From positions 1 through 64,000 of the forward strand of contig JAVBWA010000012.1 in assembly GCA_036677685.1 (NCBI GenBank): a stretch of 64,000 nt of DNA, in the 5' to 3' direction. Below, piece after piece: positions 44,469 through 52,357 of this stretch (positions are counted from its first letter, which is position 1; each line of letters starts with the position of its first letter). A program made the translations under genes and the position numbers. The notes beneath the pieces were generated by a model. The model was not told where the DNA came from. It did no database searches and saw only the letters and a list, made by a program, of their open reading frames with translations. This DNA comes from JAQUBU01 sp036677685. GTDB lineage: Bacteria; Bacillota; Syntrophomonadia; Syntrophomonadales; Syntrophomonadaceae.

Positions 44469-46037
44469 TTATGCCTGTATTGGTATAGTGCTTACTCTGG
44501 TAGGAAGTCTCAGATTGTCACGTTTATATTGCTCAACGATCTTTGTCACAAGCTGCCGGTCATTGGTTTCAAAGCGGTGTATTACTACTCCGGTATGGTT
44601 GATCGTGTTATTCTGCAGCAATGCCATAGATTTAGCGTTTGACAGGACTTGTGAGCCTCTGGGAAGATTGAGGAGTTCCGGCCCGTTTTCTCCCACCCAT
44701 GAAAGACCGCCTCTAAAGAAGTCAGTGCCTTTGGCCAGGTGGCTTCGGTGTTCCATGGAAATACCTAAAGACTCGTATTTTTCTACATTGGCTTCATATT
44801 TTAGCTGGGCTGCCTTCTCCGTATTGCCGGTGGCCTGTGCGATTACGGCTGCGACTTCAAGTATCTTGCCTTTAATAGATGACCAGATGCCGACAATCGT
44901 TTGCCCGGCGTCTCTCATACCTTCCTTTAAAGCAGCGATGTTACTGTTCCATGTGGTAGATATGGCGTTCCACATATTCAATCCGAAGTTTTTAATCTTG
45001 TCCCAGTTCTTATAGAGCAGCACCCCGGCCACGATTAAGCCGCCAATTATGGCAACTACCAGTCCAACCGGACCGGTTAAGGCGGCAAAAGCTGTACCCA
45101 GTAAAGGCAGGGCTGCCGTTATAGCGGTTACCGCGCTGGCGGCCATTCCTAAACCTATCAACAGCGGGCCTATAGCTGCCACAATACCGGCAATAATCAT
45201 TATTGTTTTTTGCGTAGCGGGACTGAGTTCTCCAAACTTCTGCACCCAAATATTAATCTTGGCGATTATCGGTGTTATCAGCGGGAGCAGATTTTCACCC
45301 ATGGTAGCTCCTAATTCCTTTAAGCTTTCGCTGAATATCCTCATCTGGTTTGCTGCTCCGCTGCTGGTCCGGTTAAAGTCACCCTGAGCGTTCTTGGTCA
45401 TGGCCAGCACATAGTTATAGCGCAGCTGTACTTGTTCAGCCTGAGTCATATCTTTGGTTTTCTTTTTAATACCCTGGGATAGAGCGTATTCATCCAAATT
45501 AGCCTGGGTCATAACTATTCCCAATTGCTTGAGGCTCTCTGTTTCTCCGGTAAAGATTGAAGTTAAGGCTGTATCAGCTATGTCAATGCCAATATTTTTA
45601 AATGATGCCAGATCTCCGGCTAATCCTACCAAACTGGTACTCATATCAGCAGCCTGCTGAGTATTTAAACCCAGGGAGGTTGCCATATCGCCATACTTGG
45701 TAGCCATATCAAGGGCAGTACCTTTAGCAATGCCGAAGGATTTTAAGGTGGTCTGTGACCAGTTTTTTACCTGCCCGGCATTATCCTTGAAAGCTACATC
45801 TACCTTATTTATTGATTCGCTCATATCAGAGGCGAGTTTGAATGAAGCTGCCGCTGCGCCTGCAATAGGCAGGGTAAGAGATGCTGTCATGGTCTTGCCC
45901 ATGCTTTCGAGTTTGCTCCCGACCGCCTGCATTTTCTGCCCAAACCCCTGCATTTTGGTTTCAACCGTCTTTAATCCATTGGTTACTCCGGATACATCCG
46001 CACCCACTTTAACAATAAGCTGCGCCAGTGTCGACAT
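44469..46037 (-). CDS. phage tail tape measure protein
   Basis: The 522-aa protein starts MSTLAQLIVKVGADVSGVTN with coiled helices, followed by the TP901-type core (SQTTLKSFGIAKGTALDMA, ATSLGLNTQQAADMS). Several hydrophobic segments (IGPLLIGLGMAASAVTAIT, VGLVVAIIGGLIVAG) and a Gly-rich end follow. Tape measure length sets tail length; 522 aa is short for the class and implies a short siphovirus tail. GGAGGTGAGAAG precedes the ATG. Confidence 0.9.
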   Translation of the reverse strand: MSTLAQLIVKVGADVSGVTNGLKTVETKMQGFGQKMQAVGSKLESMGKTMTASLTLPIAGAAAASFKLASDMSESINKVDVAFKDNAGQVKNWSQTTLKSFGIAKGTALDMATKYGDMATSLGLNTQQAADMSTSLVGLAGDLASFKNIGIDIADTALTSIFTGETESLKQLGIVMTQANLDEYALSQGIKKKTKDMTQAEQVQLRYNYVLAMTKNAQGDFNRTSSGAANQMRIFSESLKELGATMGENLLPLITPIIAKINIWVQKFGELSPATQKTIMIIAGIVAAIGPLLIGLGMAASAVTAITAALPLLGTAFAALTGPVGLVVAIIGGLIVAGVLLYKNWDKIKNFGLNMWNAISTTWNSNIAALKEGMRDAGQTIVGIWSSIKGKILEVAAVIAQATGNTEKAAQLKYEANVEKYESLGISMEHRSHLAKGTDFFRGGLSWVGENGPELLNLPRGSQVLSNAKSMALLQNNTINHTGVVIHRFETNDRQLVTKIVEQYKRDNLRLPTRVSTIPIQA

Positions 46038-46041
46038 CTTC

Positions 46042-46395
46042 TCACCTCCTCACATCATCTCCGCCAAATGCCTTATTGAGCCTTTCAACAATAGTTAACT
46101 GTTCCCGCCAATCCTGCCTTTGGGGCTTCCTAGTTTCTTTTTCGCCCCTTGTCGGCATGAAATCCTGGGGAGTAAAGGGCTGTTTATGTTTCTTAGCGTC
46201 CCGGTATGGCTCGGCGAATACAGCACAAATAAGTCCCCCCCGGTAATCTGCAATTTCCTGTCGTTTATTCCAAGCTTCTATCTCTACAGAAAGTTCAGCC
46301 GGAGTTAGCTGCCAGAAACGAATGGCATCTACCCCGGCAATTGCTGCACTCCGCAGGGCTTGTTCCCAGTCCCAGGGAGTGCTGTCTAGTTTGGG
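46042..46395 (-). CDS. tail assembly chaperone second part, made by -1 frameshift
   Basis: There is no usable start codon. The frame begins at the slippery site shared with the preceding gene and reads KLDSTPWDWEQALRSAAIAG onward to RLNKAFGGDDVRR, stopping at TGA 46042. It continues the upstream gene after a -1 shift, giving a 213-aa fusion, as with lambda gpG-gpGT. The position directly before the tape measure gene is the conserved one for such chaperones. Confidence 0.75.
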   Translation of the reverse strand, partial: PKLDSTPWDWEQALRSAAIAGVDAIRFWQLTPAELSVEIEAWNKRQEIADYRGGLICAVFAEPYRDAKKHKQPFTPQDFMPTRGEKETRKPQRQDWREQLTIVERLNKAFGGDDVRR

Positions 46396-46682
46396 TCCGG
46401 TTGCTCTGTCTTTCCCATAGCAATATTAATTGCTTCACCAACCTTTTCAGCTACATATTCAAATCCGGCTTCATCAATTAGGTCGCCCGTGGTATCAAGA
46501 GAGAGGGATTTATCCTCATGCAGCAATCCCGCCCAGAGCATAGCCCGTATCTCCTTTATGCCGAAGGATGCTCCAAAATCAGAAATAGGACGGTCTAGAA
46601 CTTCCTCGACTTTGACCAGGGCATTGGTATTTAACCGGATGTTTCTTGGTTTATCAAGGGCAATTAGTACAGATGGTTTCAT
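46386..46682 (-). CDS. tail assembly chaperone first part (gpG-like)
   Basis: The 98-aa helical protein (NTNALVKVEEVLDRPISDFG, FGIKEIRAMLWAGLLHEDKS) has the pattern of TAC proteins in siphoviruses. It lies between the tail tube gene and the tape measure gene. The last codons GAC CCA AAC TAG carry the heptamer C-CCA-AAC, so a fraction of ribosomes should shift to the -1 frame. These chaperones coat the tape measure during tail assembly. Confidence 0.8.
   Translation of the reverse strand: MKPSVLIALDKPRNIRLNTNALVKVEEVLDRPISDFGASFGIKEIRAMLWAGLLHEDKSLSLDTTGDLIDEAGFEYVAEKVGEAINIAMGKTEQPDPN
46389..46395 (-). promoter_or_regulatory. -1 programmed frameshift slippery heptamer CCCAAAC
   Basis: In the zero frame it is read as C CCA AAC immediately before TAG, exactly the X-XXY-YYZ arrangement. 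After slipping, 115 codons are open in the -1 frame with tail-chaperone-like content. Confidence 0.75.
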
Positions 46683-46693
46683 TTAATGCCTCC

Positions 46694-47407
46694 TTAGCTG
46701 GCGGCTCTGACGACCTGGATGGTGTAGGTTCTGGGAGCCTTGCCTGTCTCTGTTACGACTATTTTTACTTCAGTGATTGAACCTGCGGCACCCAGAGGAA
46801 TCGCGCTGGAAGGCACACCCGATGCCACGGTATTGCCGTTGACAGTAATAGTTCCGGCAGTTGCGGTCGGTGTTACGGTTATACTGCTGACACCAGTTAA
46901 AACACTGGCCACATATTCATAGGTGGTTCCTGCCGGAGCGGGAACAATAACGGCATCATTGCTTAGGCTGAAGAACGGAGTGGTCAGCCCGGTACTGGCA
47001 CTGATGCCCAGAGTAGGTTTACCGGCAATCTTTAAGGTAGCTGAGAACCCCATCTGTTTTTCTAACGGCGAACTTATCGAGAACTTGGAAACTACCGCAG
47101 TAAATGTCCAACTGGTTCCCTCCGGAAAGGTAATTACAAAGTTCTGTACTGTACCTGCTTCAAGATCGTTTTTCAAACCGATCTGGCCATCAGTATCGGT
47201 GGCCAGGAAGTTTCCTTCTATAACAACTTCACCGGCTTCTCTGATTTTAGCGGCTACAAACTCTCGATAGCCTCCGGTAGAATCGTGGGTAGTAACATCG
47301 ATAAACTCCTGGGATAGCTCTATGTCTCCGATATTATTTAACTCGGCTATGGGGGTGCTGTTGCGGGTTAATATGGTCCCAAACGCCGCAGTTGCTGACG
47401 TGGTCAT
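46694..47407 (-). CDS. major tail tube protein with C-terminal cadherin-like domain
   Basis: The N-terminal 150 residues of this 237-aa protein form a siphovirus tail tube protein (TRNSTPIAELNNIGDIELSQ, FIDVTTHDSTGGYREFVA). The last 90 residues (FSLSNDAVIVPAPAGTTYEY ending APRTYTIQVVR) are a cadherin-like beta-sandwich of the same style as in the SLH protein at the left of the window. Such Ig-like additions decorate tail tubes. The gene lies directly before the tail chaperone. Confidence 0.85.
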   Translation of the reverse strand: MTTSATAAFGTILTRNSTPIAELNNIGDIELSQEFIDVTTHDSTGGYREFVAAKIREAGEVVIEGNFLATDTDGQIGLKNDLEAGTVQNFVITFPEGTSWTFTAVVSKFSISSPLEKQMGFSATLKIAGKPTLGISASTGLTTPFFSLSNDAVIVPAPAGTTYEYVASVLTGVSSITVTPTATAGTITVNGNTVASGVPSSAIPLGAAGSITEVKIVVTETGKAPRTYTIQVVRAAS

Positions 47408-47421
47408 GCTTCTTACCTCCT

Positions 47422-47804
47422 TTAATCCGTATGGAATATGTTAAAATCTATATCAATCTCGTATAAATCCAGGTCGTCCCGCCATGCGGAAACCTCATTT
47501 TCCTGGTATGCATAGCCTATTTTGTTATTGGTTTTCGGCCATGCTACCATAGATAAGGAAACCTGGTCAGCAATTAATCTAACCAGGTCCCTTGAAGGAG
47601 CATAAGCTGAAATCTGGATGGAAATTATACTGGTGCCGTTATATCCTCCGTAGGTGTAGTTTTTATCCCTATATATCTCGAAATAGCACAGATAGGGGGC
47701 TTCTGTTTTTTGCGGCACATGGTCGGGGTAGATTTTCGAGCCTATAAGGGCGATAAACCGGCAAATCCGCTTAATTGGGTGTATAGATCAGACTCAAAAC
47801 TCAC
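47422..47804 (-). pseudogene. DUF3168-like tail completion protein with single-base frameshift
   Basis: GTG 47804 overlaps the upstream stop and opens SFESDLYTQLSGFAGLSPL, then TAG. If one A is added near 47744-47747 the frame goes on IGSKIYPDHVPQKTEAPYLC to the end at 47422, a standard DUF3168-like protein of 127 residues. The remaining open part from 47718 is 98 aa. The missing base is in a short A/T run, so this could be a sequencing error. The position between the gp10-like and tail tube genes is right for a tail completion protein. Confidence 0.7.
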
Positions 47805-48292
47805 TTAACCGCCCCCTTTAAGGATCGTCTGATGTGATTTTCAATAATCAGCACAACCTGTTTCTTGTTGTGTTTATAGGCTGGGCGCATAAACGGGTGC
47901 GGTCTGACGGCCTTTTTGCTCTTTTTTCGTTTGCCGCGCTTGGTTCTTTCTATGCTCATGGCAGCACCAGGAGCCCGGTGGCCGTATTCGACCGCCGCAG
48001 GTATGTAGTAATGCGCTCCGGCTTTGGTAGTGGTTTTAAACTTATCATTCATACTGGCGTCCATTCCGGCTCCGGCAAAGGCTTTGCTGGCGTTTTTATC
48101 CCAGGTAATCTGGCTAATAATTCCTCTGGACAGATTACCGCTGATGTTGTGGACACGGCTCTTGGCATCGTCCCGGATAAGATCGGCACCTTCTTTTACA
48201 GCCGGACCGAGAGACTTTTGCACCTCATTCGCTGCGTTCCGGCATTTTTGCATTGCTTCCCGTAGTCCTTCAATCTCGGTTTTTATTCTCAT
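47801..48292 (-). CDS. HK97 gp10-like head-tail joining protein
   Basis: The 163-aa protein has an N-terminal helix (LREAMQKCRNAANEVQKSLG) then VKEGADLIRDDAKSRV, the gp10 pattern. A very basic stretch (RTKRGKRKKSKKAVRPHPFM) precedes the conserved PFMRPA. It overlaps the next upstream gene by four bases. Members connect the head completion complex to the tail. Confidence 0.85.
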   Translation of the reverse strand: MRIKTEIEGLREAMQKCRNAANEVQKSLGPAVKEGADLIRDDAKSRVHNISGNLSRGIISQITWDKNASKAFAGAGMDASMNDKFKTTTKAGAHYYIPAAVEYGHRAPGAAMSIERTKRGKRKKSKKAVRPHPFMRPAYKHNKKQVVLIIENHIRRSLKGAVK

Positions 48293-48612
48293 GACTTAAC
48301 CGCCTCTCTGCACAAGAGATACATTTCACCCTGGCGACGCCGGGATTCATCAATGAACAGGATATCTAAAATCTTTTCTTGCCAGTCTATCCGTATGGTT
48401 GGTACGACTCCGTCCAGATAACGGATTTTTATTTTATGGGTGGCTTCGGCCACCAACTGCGGGCCATATGATTTCTCCGTACCTGAAAGAGTTGTTACCT
48501 GTGCCCAGACAGTTGTCCAGGCTGCCCAGGCAGATATTTCTTCGCCTGAAGCTCCGCGAGTAGTTGTATAGTTTTGAATATTAATCCGCTGATCCAGATC
48601 ACCGCTTCTCAT
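48289..48612 (-). CDS. phage head-tail adaptor (SPP1 gp16/HK97 type)
   Basis: I chose ATG 48612 because the family begins at M-x-x-G-x-L-x-x-R-I (here MRSGDLDQRINIQNY); ATG 48627 is a possible earlier start. The 107 residues end QGEMYLLCREAV, matching the strand-rich head-closure fold. It overlaps the gp10-like gene (ATGA). Confidence 0.85.
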   Translation of the reverse strand: MRSGDLDQRINIQNYTTTRGASGEEISAWAAWTTVWAQVTTLSGTEKSYGPQLVAEATHKIKIRYLDGVVPTIRIDWQEKILDILFIDESRRRQGEMYLLCREAVKS

Positions 48613-48616
48613 TCCA

Positions 48617-48901
48617 TCACCAGCCATCCCTGCGATAGGCGAATAAAAGCCTGGCTATTACGTCAATTACCGCTTTTATATCAACCCTTTCCCGCTCTTC
48701 ATAGAGATTAGCCACAGCATAAAGAACCGATTGCTTTACTGCTTCCGGGATAACGGTGAAGTCAGCGAGGGGACAGCGCAGTATATCTGCACATAATTCC
48801 TCAGCTGTACTAATAAAATTGGTGATGAGCGTATCTTCCTCATCACCATCAACTCGTAAATATAGCTTTGCTTCATCAAGTGAAATGACCAATACGCCCA
48901 C
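48617..48901 (-). CDS. phage gp6-like head-tail connector
   Basis: The 94 aa are all helical: ISLDEAKLYLRVDGDEEDTL, ITNFISTAEELCADIL, then VKQSVLYAVANLYEERE. This is the gp6/gp15 connector pattern that docks under the portal. Start after AAGGAGGTGGGC. Confidence 0.87.
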   Translation of the reverse strand: MGVLVISLDEAKLYLRVDGDEEDTLITNFISTAEELCADILRCPLADFTVIPEAVKQSVLYAVANLYEERERVDIKAVIDVIARLLFAYRRDGW

Positions 48902-48910
48902 CTCCTTTTA

Positions 48911-49132
48911 TTACTCTGCTGACATTAATCCTGCTGTTCTCAGTTTGGCCAGGAGTGCATTAAAATCGGTTACCAGACCGGCTACCTCTGTAGCGGTACT
49001 GTCTGCCTGGCTTACTGCCGGCTTTACTTCTGCACCATCAAAAGTCAGCTTGCCGCCAGACGCAAGCTCAAGCGTTCCGCCGATGACTGTTTTTTCACCG
49101 CCCTGCTCGGTATAGTTTTTAACATTGCTCAT
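48911..49132 (-). CDS. small head protein, head-fibre-like (73 aa)
   Basis: The sequence NYTEQGGEKTVIGGTLELAS followed by GGKLTFDGAEVKPAVSQADS and a short helix looks like the head-fibre/decoration proteins encoded behind HK97-type capsids. Ten bases separate it from the capsid gene. I cannot prove a structural role. Confidence 0.6.
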   Translation of the reverse strand: MSNVKNYTEQGGEKTVIGGTLELASGGKLTFDGAEVKPAVSQADSTATEVAGLVTDFNALLAKLRTAGLMSAE

Positions 49133-49142
49133 AAAGTCTCAC

Positions 49143-50342
49143 CTACGCTTTCATCTGCAGTACTTTAATGGCTTCAGCCAGAATCAGCTTGCCATCGACC
49201 CTCTGGGTTGCCTTAAACCCGACCTGGCCGTTGGCTGCAAAAAGCTCGTTTAACCTCTGGAATGACCGGCCCTGTCTGTCAGCTACCCAATAGTACCCAA
49301 AGTCGCCGAAAGCTATGGTCTTCTTGGCCGATGCAATAGTCGGCACATAAGCCGAAGTCTTAACAGGCCGGTTCAAGATGGTATCCGGCTGCCCGGCACT
49401 GATGGAGGGCTGCCACAGGTACTGTCCGTTGCCGTCTTTCAATTTTCTAATGGCTTTGACAGTCGCATCGTTCATGACGAATACTGCATTTTTACGATAT
49501 GGTGATTTTAAGCTGTAGAAAAGGTCCATAACCTCATCCACCGTAATGGCTGTTGCTGAAGCCGCTGTAATACCCAGTTCCGCTCCCCCGGTAGCGTTAA
49601 GAATACCGGTTGGTTTGCCTGTGGCATCTCCGATGAAGAAAGCCTCTTCCTCCTTTGCCCCGATTCTGCGGGCAAATTCCTTAGCGATATATGATTCCAG
49701 GTTAAACACACTGTCATTTAACAGCTCCTCGGATACCTTGATCATAGTTGCCAGCTTATATGCTCCGATGGAAACCTGCCCGAAAGCATCGTCTGATTCC
49801 GGGATTGCGCCTTCTTCATCAACCCAGGAAGCGGTACCCTTGGATGAAACTACTGGGATTTTCCTGTCTCCTGAAGAGGTGGTGATTACCTTGGCCAGCT
49901 GCCGGAAGATGTTTTCTTCTTCAAGAGCTTCGATCAAAGTGCGCTCAAATTCGTCCGGTACCAGGTATCCTCCCTCTGAATCGGTACCTACCTGCAGAGC
50001 ATTCAGCACTTCATAGCCTGGAGCCTTGCTTCGCATTACGTTCCAGAATGCCCGTTTATACTCATCACTGGCTCTGCCGGATTTGCCCTCACCATTTGGA
50101 TGGTCTGGCTTGTTGGTTATAGGTGTACTGATAGGTTTGTTAAGTTCTGCATCCAGTGCCTGCTGGCGTTCCAAGCGGTCGATTTCTTTGCCCAGGTTTA
50201 CCACGTCGGCCTCCATCTTTTCATAGGCAGCGACATCCTCGGCTGAAATAAGCCCGTCAGCTCCGCGCTTGCTGTCCAGAAATGCCTTGGCTGCTTCCCA
50301 TGCCTTAGACCTTTTCTCACGCAGTTCTAAAATTTTACTCAT
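49143..50342 (-). CDS. HK97-family major capsid protein
   Basis: The N-terminal 100 residues of this 399-aa protein are a helical scaffolding-like delta domain (MSKILELREKRSKAWEAAKA). The capsid fold follows, with VGTDSEGGYLVPDEFERTLI, VSSKGTASWVDEEGAI and FFIGDATGKPTGIL. The end FGYYWVADRQGRSFQRLNEL is typical. I chose ATG 50342, seven bases after GGAGGA. The delta domain is probably removed by the ClpP-like protease next to it. Confidence 0.93.
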   Translation of the reverse strand: MSKILELREKRSKAWEAAKAFLDSKRGADGLISAEDVAAYEKMEADVVNLGKEIDRLERQQALDAELNKPISTPITNKPDHPNGEGKSGRASDEYKRAFWNVMRSKAPGYEVLNALQVGTDSEGGYLVPDEFERTLIEALEEENIFRQLAKVITTSSGDRKIPVVSSKGTASWVDEEGAIPESDDAFGQVSIGAYKLATMIKVSEELLNDSVFNLESYIAKEFARRIGAKEEEAFFIGDATGKPTGILNATGGAELGITAASATAITVDEVMDLFYSLKSPYRKNAVFVMNDATVKAIRKLKDGNGQYLWQPSISAGQPDTILNRPVKTSAYVPTIASAKKTIAFGDFGYYWVADRQGRSFQRLNELFAANGQVGFKATQRVDGKLILAEAIKVLQMKA

Positions 50343-50358
50343 GGTCATTCCTCCATTT

Positions 50359-51066
50359 CTAATGTTTTAAAAGGCTCAGCCGCTTTTCCAGGTAACTGAG
50401 CGGGGTGTCGGTTTGGGCTTCAGGATTCTTTTCTTGCTGAAGCGGCAGTTTTTTAACCAGCGTATTGGTAACCGTCATTTTGTCAAAAATAAAAGCCGCC
50501 CTCGTCGACTCTGTTGCAGTATTTTCAGTTGTGTAAAGCACTTTATCGGCAAAGCCTAGCTCCACCGCTTTCCAGGCATTAAACCAGCTTTCGGCATCCA
50601 TCATGTGCGAGATTTTGGCTCTCGACATGCCGGTTTTCTGTTCGTAGGCATTGATGATGCTCTCTTTAACCTCGGAGAGCATGGCAATACCGCTCTGAAG
50701 GTCAGATACCTCTCCAAATATGACGGTTGCGGGGTTGTGAATCATCATCATGGCAACGGGCGACATGTAAACCTCATCGGCAGCCATGGCAATCACTGAA
50801 GCTGCGCTGGCGGCCAGTCCTTCAATCTTGACTGAGATATGTCCGGGATATTCTTTTAACATGGTGTATATCTGGCTGGCGGCAAAGACATCTCCCCCTG
50901 GGGAATTGAGCATAACCGTGACATTTCCGTCTGAGGAGTATAGCTCGTCTTTAAACTGCTTGGGGGTTATATCATCATCAAACCAGCTATCCTCGGCTAT
51001 ATAGCCGTCTAAAAAGAGAGTCCGGTCCTGCTCATTCTTGAGCCAGTTCCAAAACCTTCTGCTCAT
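50359..51066 (-). CDS. ClpP-like prohead protease
   Basis: The 235-aa protein has the Clp serine protease fold: NSPGGDVFAASQIYTML, the nucleophile Ser in LAASAASVIAMAADEVY, and the catalytic His in MMMIHNPA. Phages of this type use it to trim the capsid scaffolding domain. I chose ATG 51066, behind GGAGGCATAAA. One base separates it from the portal stop. Confidence 0.92.
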   Translation of the reverse strand: MSRRFWNWLKNEQDRTLFLDGYIAEDSWFDDDITPKQFKDELYSSDGNVTVMLNSPGGDVFAASQIYTMLKEYPGHISVKIEGLAASAASVIAMAADEVYMSPVAMMMIHNPATVIFGEVSDLQSGIAMLSEVKESIINAYEQKTGMSRAKISHMMDAESWFNAWKAVELGFADKVLYTTENTATESTRAAFIFDKMTVTNTLVKKLPLQQEKNPEAQTDTPLSYLEKRLSLLKH

Positions 51067-51067
51067 T

Positions 51068-52285
51068 TTATGCCTCCTTTCCGTTCGTATTGGCGTATGC
51101 GCCCACATCTTCAAGCTTGAGCATGTTGCCGTTCATGGCATAGACATCTCCATGCTCGATGCTGTTCATATTTTCTAAAGCTCTCACATCGTTAGGGCTT
51201 AGGAACCCGTTTTGAATACCGACTGCATAGCCTTGCATCCTCGAAGCATAGTCACCTCGCAGCAGCCCATCCACCACAAATCCCACAAAATACTGACCTT
51301 TTTCGGATTTGCTTAGCAAAGCTTTATTCATTCCTTGCTCAAGCCTTACCAGCCAGGGCCGGATGGTGTGGACTACAAAACTAATGGATTGATGTTCAAT
51401 GTTGCTGAAGGTTGCCTTGTCGAGATTCGCTACCAGATGAGGTGGTACCCTGAAGATCCGGCAGATCTCCTCAGTCTGAAACTTTCTTGTTTCTAAAAAC
51501 TGTGCCTGCTCCGGCGGGATGCCGATGGGCTGAAACTTCATTCCTTCTTCAAGAACTGCTACCCGGTGGGCGTTTCCGCTTCCCTGATATACGGCGTTCC
51601 AGCTTTCCCGGATTCGGGCTGGATCTTTTACAACACCGGGATGCTCCAAAACCCCTCCGGGATTGGCACCGTTGGCAAAGAACTTGGCACCGTATTCTTC
51701 GGTAGCAATTGCTATGCCGATAGCATTTTTAGCCATGGCAATAGGGGAATAGCCAACCAGTCCGTCAAAGCCAAGCCCTGGGATGTGCAGGACTTCTTCC
51801 GGCCTTAGAATGATATAGCCCGTATCTTTCCGGTACTCATAGTAAAGTTCGCCGTTTAAGTTTCTATTTACGGTCATCCGATCCGGCAGCAGGGGATAAA
51901 GCGCTAGGATTTTCCCCCGGCCGTCCCGGATGATCTGGGCATAGGCATTTCCCCATAATAAAAGATGACTTATGAGTGTTTCCCTAAACACAAATGAAGT
52001 CATCTCAGGGTTAGGCTCGTCATGGAGCAGATAATATATCTGGTGGTCCAGGGCTTTTTCCTTGCCGCTTTCCGTATATCGGTAGAGATTGAGCGGCAGG
52101 CTGGCGATGGTTTCCGCCAGGATTCTGACACAGGCATACACAGCGGTAGTCTGCATGGCGGTTCGTTCATTGACGGCTTTGCCGCTGGTGGTACCGCCGA
52201 AGAAAAAGCTGTACGCGCTGCCGTACAGGCTGTTTGCCGGGCTGGCTCTGGGCTTCAGCAAGCCCGCCAGAATGGGTACTTTCAT
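51068..52285 (-). CDS. HK97-family phage portal protein
   Basis: The 405-aa protein has ERTAMQTTAVYACVRILAET near the start, then LPLNLYR, LLLWGNAYAQIIRDGRG and PEEVLHIPGLGFDGLVGYSP. It ends with a helical crown region (MQGYAVGIQNGFLSPNDVRA). It forms the dodecameric DNA gate. AGGAGGGACGC precedes the ATG. The terminase gene, which normally is directly upstream, is separated from it by a cargo gene. Confidence 0.93.
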   Translation of the reverse strand: MKVPILAGLLKPRASPANSLYGSAYSFFFGGTTSGKAVNERTAMQTTAVYACVRILAETIASLPLNLYRYTESGKEKALDHQIYYLLHDEPNPEMTSFVFRETLISHLLLWGNAYAQIIRDGRGKILALYPLLPDRMTVNRNLNGELYYEYRKDTGYIILRPEEVLHIPGLGFDGLVGYSPIAMAKNAIGIAIATEEYGAKFFANGANPGGVLEHPGVVKDPARIRESWNAVYQGSGNAHRVAVLEEGMKFQPIGIPPEQAQFLETRKFQTEEICRIFRVPPHLVANLDKATFSNIEHQSISFVVHTIRPWLVRLEQGMNKALLSKSEKGQYFVGFVVDGLLRGDYASRMQGYAVGIQNGFLSPNDVRALENMNSIEHGDVYAMNGNMLKLEDVGAYANTNGKEA

Positions 52286-52311
52286 ATTGCGTCCCTCCTA
52301 AAAATGGGCAT

Positions 52312-52340
52312 AAAAAAAGCACCTGTGGTTAACAGATGCT
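52312..52340 (-). terminator. terminator behind the inserted AAA ATPase gene
   Basis: On the minus strand AGCATCTGT pairs with ACAGGTGCT (one wobble) and is followed by seven T. It ends transcription of the cargo gene before the portal gene, although it would also hit readthrough from the terminase. Confidence 0.8.
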
Positions 52341-52357
52341 TTTAATGGTTTTAGTGA

